Positions 61,101 through 64,000 of a stretch of DNA of 64,000 nt are shown here, piece by piece (positions within the stretch are counted from its first letter, which is position 1; each line of letters opens with the position of its first letter). The position numbers and the translations under genes were made by a program. Below the pieces are notes generated by a model. The model did no database searches. It was not told the origin of the DNA and saw only the letters and a list, made by a program, of their open reading frames with translations. The DNA is from Clostridiales bacterium. Lineage in GTDB: Bacteria; Bacillota; Clostridia; Oscillospirales; Oscillospiraceae. Location: contig JAJUHC010000016.1 of assembly GCA_029268065.1 (NCBI GenBank), forward strand, positions 1-64,000, in the 5' to 3' direction.

Positions 61101-62575
61101 CCGTTCAAGGTATACGGCCAAATATACACGGCCGGTCCCGAGGTTCCCGTGCACTTCACTTCGCCTCCGCTGATGCTCAGTGTCCCGCTGAGTGTCCCGC
61201 TGAGCTGAGACAAAGCGCCGCTCTGCGCTCCGGAAATTGTTCCTCCGCTTATATTCAAGGTTCCGCCCTGATGATTTATGCCGTTCGCGGAGGAGGATGT
61301 AAATGTGCCGCTTTCGATGGTGGTCTTGCCTTCGCCGTGTTTGTATATGGAGTCGTTGGCCGCCGATATGCTGGCTTCCTTGATATACAGCGAACCGTTG
61401 CCGCTGGTTACGGTTCCGCTGTCGTATATTGCCCTATACCCGGACGTTATGCTCGTATGTGTTCCGGAAATCGAAACCGACGAGCCTCCCTCAATATATA
61501 CAGCATATGAATTAATGCCTGTTCCCGAGCATTCTATCGCAGTGTTATCCCCGATTGTGACTGTCGCTTCGGAAGCTCTTATCACATTGGCGGAGGCCGA
61601 GCCTGACGTGTTTGAAGCCTTCAGGCTGCAGCCTTCAAACGACACTGACGAGTTGGCGGCGGATACGGCGTAGCCGGTCGTGCCCGTCGCCTCTATCGTG
61701 CCGCCCGTAACGGTCAGGCTGGAGGACGAAATGTTGTTTACGGGCGTCTTGTTTGACGATATATAGGTTGGAACTAAGTGATCCGCTTCTGAAATCGTTA
61801 CCGTACCGCTATTATAAATCGCATAATAGCTGCCGCTGTTACTTATTGTGCCTCCAGATATGGCGGCGGTACACGAAGTTACGTTATATAGGCACACGGT
61901 GTAGGATCCGGATGAGCTTATGGTGCCCGCTGACATATTGAATATGTTATTATTATACACCACATACGAATAACTTCCGCTGGCTGAGATTGTGCTCCCG
62001 GAGCCCGAGACGTTAACCGTGCCGTCGTTAGCAATACCGTAGGATTTTTCCCCGAAAACCGTGAGGGCGGTGTTTCCCGTAATATTCAGGGCGCCGCCGT
62101 TTTTCACACTCAGCAATTTAAACAAATTGGAATTTCCGATAGCCGATGACATCTCTAAATCGAGGAAGGTCGCCGTCACACCAGCCGGGATTATAATGGC
62201 GGCACCGGCAGAAACAGCGGCATCATCCGACACCGTGATAGCGCCAATATAGGTTGCGCTCATATTCAGCGAATAGGTGTTGCTACCGTCAGTGACCTCG
62301 TAAATGCTCAGAGGCGTTCCCGCGCCGCCGAACTGGATCACCGTTGTTCCGTCTCCGTTGCCGTCCGAGCAGCCGGAAACAGCGTCCGAAAAGGTGAGGC
62401 CGCTCGTTGTTGCGGCGCTTGAGCAGTTGCTTAGTGCAAAGGCGCCGCCGTCGTTGGTTATTATAAAGTCCGCGGTCGGCGCAGGGTCCGCTTTCGCGGG
62501 AAGCGATATCCCCGTGAATAGCGAAATCATGATTGACAGGGTCAGGACAACGCTTAAGATTTTTTTAGCCTTCAT
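55106..62575 (-). CDS. Very large secreted S-layer-homology (SLH) domain surface protein
   Basis: Signal peptide (MKAKKILSVVLTLSIMISLFTG); beta-helix-like repeats, GLUG-like repeats, carboxypeptidase-regulatory-like modules, three C-terminal SLH domains. ATG at 62575 preceded by AAAGGAG. Confidence 0.9.
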   Translation of the reverse strand: MKAKKILSVVLTLSIMISLFTGISLPAKADPAPTADFIITNDGGAFALSNCSSAATTSGLTFSDAVSGCSDGNGDGTTVIQFGGAGTPLSIYEVTDGSNTYSLNMSATYIGAITVSDDAAVSAGAAIIIPAGVTATFLDLEMSSAIGNSNLFKLLSVKNGGALNITGNTALTVFGEKSYGIANDGTVNVSGSGSTISASGSYSYVVYNNNIFNMSAGTISSSGSYTVCLYNVTSCTAAISGGTISNSGSYYAIYNSGTVTISEADHLVPTYISSNKTPVNNISSSSLTVTGGTIEATGTTGYAVSAANSSVSFEGCSLKASNTSGSASANVIRASEATVTIGDNTAIECSGTGINSYAVYIEGGSSVSISGTHTSITSGYRAIYDSGTVTSGNGSLYIKEASISAANDSIYKHGEGKTTIESGTFTSSSANGINHQGGTLNISGGTISGAQSGALSQLSGTLSGTLSISGGEVKCTGTSGPAVYIWPYTLNGTSVTASVSGSAVLSSVSARTISFSKLNTNYTHTGSLSLFGKTIHNSTGGAISITGKTDPGDSLKKISSADYTDAVVTASGIDGNMDFVGWASDSALASLISATNGDSISNLTSGANASVTDIYLKVRPKTVILAPGSLGTAGDCTITGLTSGKAYKVTSGSNVYYVQSDGTLTSEASLCGALVGTSITGLLNGTTYLVEEYTAAVSLASGSLGTAGDKTVTGLDSGRVYKVTSGSDTYYVMADGTLTANAADAAPLIGTAITGLTNGTTYNVQLCTSFVVSGRVYANTTGASVGGITVTLYSSGAPTSYSDTTDVKGFFEITEVPNGTYLAVVAAHAGSYMLSESGQFTVAGANVTAGADVVLQPEAPAAWDGSVSASLSGSGISSDPFLIASGSDLAYMAQQVNAGASIGGVPASSACYKLSADIVLNQNASDYENWGSSAPSNSWTPIGNSTSRFTGVFDGDGYKVSGIYIKNSSSFQGLFGFIEGATVKNVGVTDSYIEGDFYTAAVVGSNSGTIENCYNTGVINGTAYVGGVAGDNRTGAIIRNCYNSGSVSGGYNIGGVIGAVPGGTAENCRNTGSVSSTDVYVGGVTGSMSGTMQYCYNMGRVSGGSNSVGGVVGYSGGTMRYCYNAGGISGVKYVGGVAGSFVDGSISACYNAGEVSGTRLVGGVVGNMDNNITLSECYSAGGVSGGSNIGGIAGGSSGTVTGCYYDKQMCAAGGINGSDSDGAAVGKLTTEMLGNPAFSGWDSGKWTFSSDFYPRLTGIESTDAAYVSAAPIRLSQTEKASSVSSAFTVCTTNSVYWTSSDTSVISLSGGSAAVISGGGVTLTASLNGVSKAVALTAVCATYSISGTVLPGTTGAPVGGLTVKLYASTDTAYSNVLYTATTAQDGSYTITGVPNGSYVAVIGASAGNGQSVSGTIVVSGGNVTAGAGITLAAVQPDYTVTGGPSSFQVDGAGAYTTLASALAACTNSGADGKLTIQLGSETNPLRVSERNFSSNNAANTLIPATYLGNVEILDDAAINDGVGLVTGGAVIFDAVKISATIENPTSFSAVYVKYGKSLTVNGGTFTVSGANSRCLTSEAVLTINDGTFTGSGTGFICIDNQNTDSGTGTLTINGGAFHVEGSNGIIISNAGKMTVAGGSFSAGNGTPQDTVCIMNSASASSDSSVSGGTFTSTDSRGVGIQNTGYLTVSGSTSIIIPFQTIRMDGGTLIISGGTVTADAANGIALAKTGSGQVTISGGSISGKAGAIANVGAGTINITGGSLSSEGTAVNSSDGTIDISGGSVSCSGNMSAITIQSSLGNSSLTLSGAAKLTSANGVAVSIMKVSGTNTLSASLFGKTIHGSGLALIRVISGRGVEMNSTSVSNCALLASEMSGSSFDAWTPDASLQNASSTINGEILLNLAADIYLRTGSAASLYLASGSLGTAGNGTISGLTSGKAYKVTMGGITLYSTAAGYLAFDPAYSAPLTGTELIGLVNGSTYFVEEISTAVVLASGSLGTAGNGRITGLTSGTRYKVTVGSAVYYVKADGTLSASASDAAALTGTEITGLTNGTSYLVEVYSTGGSSSGPSAPAADTGAKVEVGGQTQTAGTVTTTTSASGTTTTVTMTSRDIENVLNNAARGSTITVPITTGADTAVGRLDGQAVKNMENKEATLVIRTDSATYTLPASEINIDAVSAKFGENVSLGSISVDVSISEPPASTVRVVENAANDGGFAIMVPAVEFTVRCTYNGQTVDVSAFNSYVERMVAIPDGVDPSKITTGIVVEPNGSVRHVPTEVVVIGGKYYAKINSLTNSVYSVIYNPVEFTDAENHWAKSSINNMGSRMVVNGVGDNKYDPDRSITRAEFAAIMVKALGLEPGIGSNGFGDVDASSWYCKYVKTASSYGIIKGYDDKTFGPNDLITREQAMTMVARAMKITGLDVNLSEGDVSGLLGAYTDAATVSDYAKSGIASCIKAGVVTGKTASTVAPKYYITRAEVAVMAERLLQKSKLI
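56400..56832 (-). repeat. Two tandem ~65-70 aa repeats (ASGSLGTAG…GLTSG..YKV…GTEITGLTNG..YLVE) in SLH protein, second pair
   Basis: YLASGSLGTAGNGTISGLTSGKAYKV… and VLASGSLGTAGNGRITGLTSGTRYKV…. Confidence 0.75.
60280..60703 (-). repeat. Two tandem ~65-70 aa repeats in SLH protein, first pair
   Basis: LAPGSLGTAGDCTITGLTSGKAYKV… and LASGSLGTAGDKTVTGLDSGRVYKV…. Confidence 0.75.
61179..61202. repeat. 2 x 12-bp perfect tandem repeat inside SLH gene
   Basis: AGTGTCCCGCTG AGTGTCCCGCTG encoding LSGTLSGT. Confidence 0.8.
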
Positions 62576-62605
62576 CAAATAATTCTCCTTTCGTGTTCGC
62601 TGCAC

Positions 62606-62962
62606 TCATTTTTGACCTTTAATATAGTTGTTTATTTTTTCTTTTGTAAGCGGGTATGTAAGATACCCATAGGCCCCGACTTCATATGCGTCCACCGCGT
62701 AGCGCTCGTCCTCCGCAATAAACACAATCCTTATGTCCGTACTTATCTTCCGAACCGCTTCGGCGGCCTTAAAGCCAGGTATTCCGTCCCTCCCCAGCCT
62801 GATGAAGCAATAATCCGGCGGGGTGCTTCCCGTCTGCTCGAGGAACCCGACCCAATCGTCAAAGACGAGAATGCCGTCAACGCTTTTGCACTCGGAAAGC
62901 CGGCTGAGCATTTGAGTCCGTGCTTTTCCCCGCTCGTCCAGTACATATACCCTCAAATGCAT
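62606..62962 (-). CDS. Stand-alone degenerate receiver-like domain protein
   Basis: REC-like C-terminal half (RIVFIAEDERYAVDAYEVGAYGYLTYPLTKEKI) but no Asp in the usual phosphoacceptor position (DYCFIRLGRDGIPG). Confidence 0.7.
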   Translation of the reverse strand: MHLRVYVLDERGKARTQMLSRLSECKSVDGILVFDDWVGFLEQTGSTPPDYCFIRLGRDGIPGFKAAEAVRKISTDIRIVFIAEDERYAVDAYEVGAYGYLTYPLTKEKINNYIKGQK

Positions 62963-63062
62963 GCCTCCCCCCCTTACGCAATTTTGCATGATTCCATTTT
63001 TTGGGGATTATATCATCCGGTTTTCTACAATTTTTCCACAAGAAAAAATTGAAACAGGAAAA

Positions 63063-63101
63063 AAGCCGAAATTCCGTCACGCATCGACGAAATTTCGGCT
63101 T
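63063..63101. terminator. Terminator downstream of BTAD regulator gene
   Basis: AAGCCGAAATTCCGTC-acgcatc-GACGAAATTTCGGCTT. Confidence 0.8.
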
Positions 63102-63143
63102 CAAACAAAAAATTCTATTAAAACTTCCAGCCGCAGCCGGCTT

Positions 63144-64000
63144 TTATTGCTCAATCAGCTCCTGAAGCTTTTTCTCAGGCTTTATTCCAAGCTCCTTCTC
63201 AAGGAAATCGGCGTAGGTCTTAAAATGCCTTATTGCGCTGCCCTTGTTTCCGCTTTCCCTGTAAAGTATGAGCAGAAGCTCGGAAATCTCCTCCAGATAA
63301 GGGTTCGCGTTGTAGGCCTTGAGCAAAACCCTCTCCGCTTTATCGTACAGCTTCTCCCCTATGTAGCTCTTTGAAAGCTCGAGGACGCACTGGTCGTAGA
63401 GCCTGGACAGTCTTTCGCTTTCAAAATCCGACCAGGGATAGAATTCTCCCTCCAGGTAGGAAGCCGTGTAAAGCTCCTCCATTTCCTCAAGCGCTTTGCT
63501 TCTGTTGCCGCCGCTTTTCTCAAAAAGCTCGCAAAATCGCTCCACGTCCCAGTCGACAGAGCCGCACTTCAGAGAATAGCTGCTGTTCATGCTAATCAGA
63601 TCGCCGTCGATTCCATACGCGTTAAGCGCTTTTCGGATGTAATAGCTGCTGTTGTAAAGCTGCTTGACCGCTTTCTCCGGATCGTCCTCCGGCCACAGCC
63701 TGTCCAAAAGCTCGTCCTTTGAAATACTCCGTCCGTGATTTTGAAGCAGATACGCGAAGAGCTCCCTGGCTTTCTCTATCCGCCATTTTATCGGCTCCTG
63801 CCCTTCCCAGCCCATCCGGAACCTTCCAAAGCACCGTATCTGGAGCTTTGAACCACGCCGCTCTCTTCTGAGAGGGGATTTTCCCCTCAAACGCTCGACA
63901 GTTTTCTCCAGGCGCTCTTCCGTAATCGGCTTCAGCAGATAATCCATGGCGTGAAGCTCGAATGCCTCGACCGCATACTGGTCGTAGGCCGTCACGAAAA
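63144..64000 (-). CDS. Response regulator with C-terminal winged-helix plus bacterial transcriptional activator (BTAD/SARP-like) domain, 5' end off window
   Basis: End of REC domain [38 protein letters not shown]…[53 protein letters not shown]-like BTAD. Confidence 0.85.
   Translation of the reverse strand, partial: FVTAYDQYAVEAFELHAMDYLLKPITEERLEKTVERLRGKSPLRRERRGSKLQIRCFGRFRMGWEGQEPIKWRIEKARELFAYLLQNHGRSISKDELLDRLWPEDDPEKAVKQLYNSSYYIRKALNAYGIDGDLISMNSSYSLKCGSVDWDVERFCELFEKSGGNRSKALEEMEELYTASYLEGEFYPWSDFESERLSRLYDQCVLELSKSYIGEKLYDKAERVLLKAYNANPYLEEISELLLILYRESGNKGSAIRHFKTYADFLEKELGIKPEKKLQELIEQ

Overview
This 64 kb window looks like the chromosome of a spore-forming member of the Clostridia/Firmicutes. 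Evidence includes spoVAD-spoVAE, a sigH-like sigma factor, a spoIIM-like gene, SpoIID/LytB, DUF4364/DUF4363/DUF3048 proteins and SLH-anchored surface proteins. Most of it is conserved housekeeping content: pckG, rsmA, radA, glmS, dapF-dapL, nrdR, holA, comEC, alaS, mltG, guaB, glmM, ruvCAB, xerD, queA-tgt-yajC, and asd-dapA-dapB behind a lysine riboswitch. No rRNA, tRNA, CRISPR array, prophage, transposase or obvious defence island was recognised. The least ordinary parts are: (i) very small Cys-rich ORFs missing from the supplied ORF track, two of which share a C(C)-hydrophobic-CCC layout and sit next to strong terminators; (ii) a thymidylate kinase whose P-loop start is one base out of frame with its translationally coupled ATG; (iii) a ~2.5 kaa SLH surface protein with internally duplicated architecture, next to a degenerate receiver protein and a BTAD-type response regulator; (iv) orphan REC-CheX and CheX genes; (v) the uncharacterised radical-SAM/partner DNA-repair pair; (vi) NrdR-box-like palindromes around nrdR; and (vii) palindromic elements inside coding sequences. 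I found no convincing wholly new multi-gene system. All family calls come from reading motifs by eye, with no database searches.
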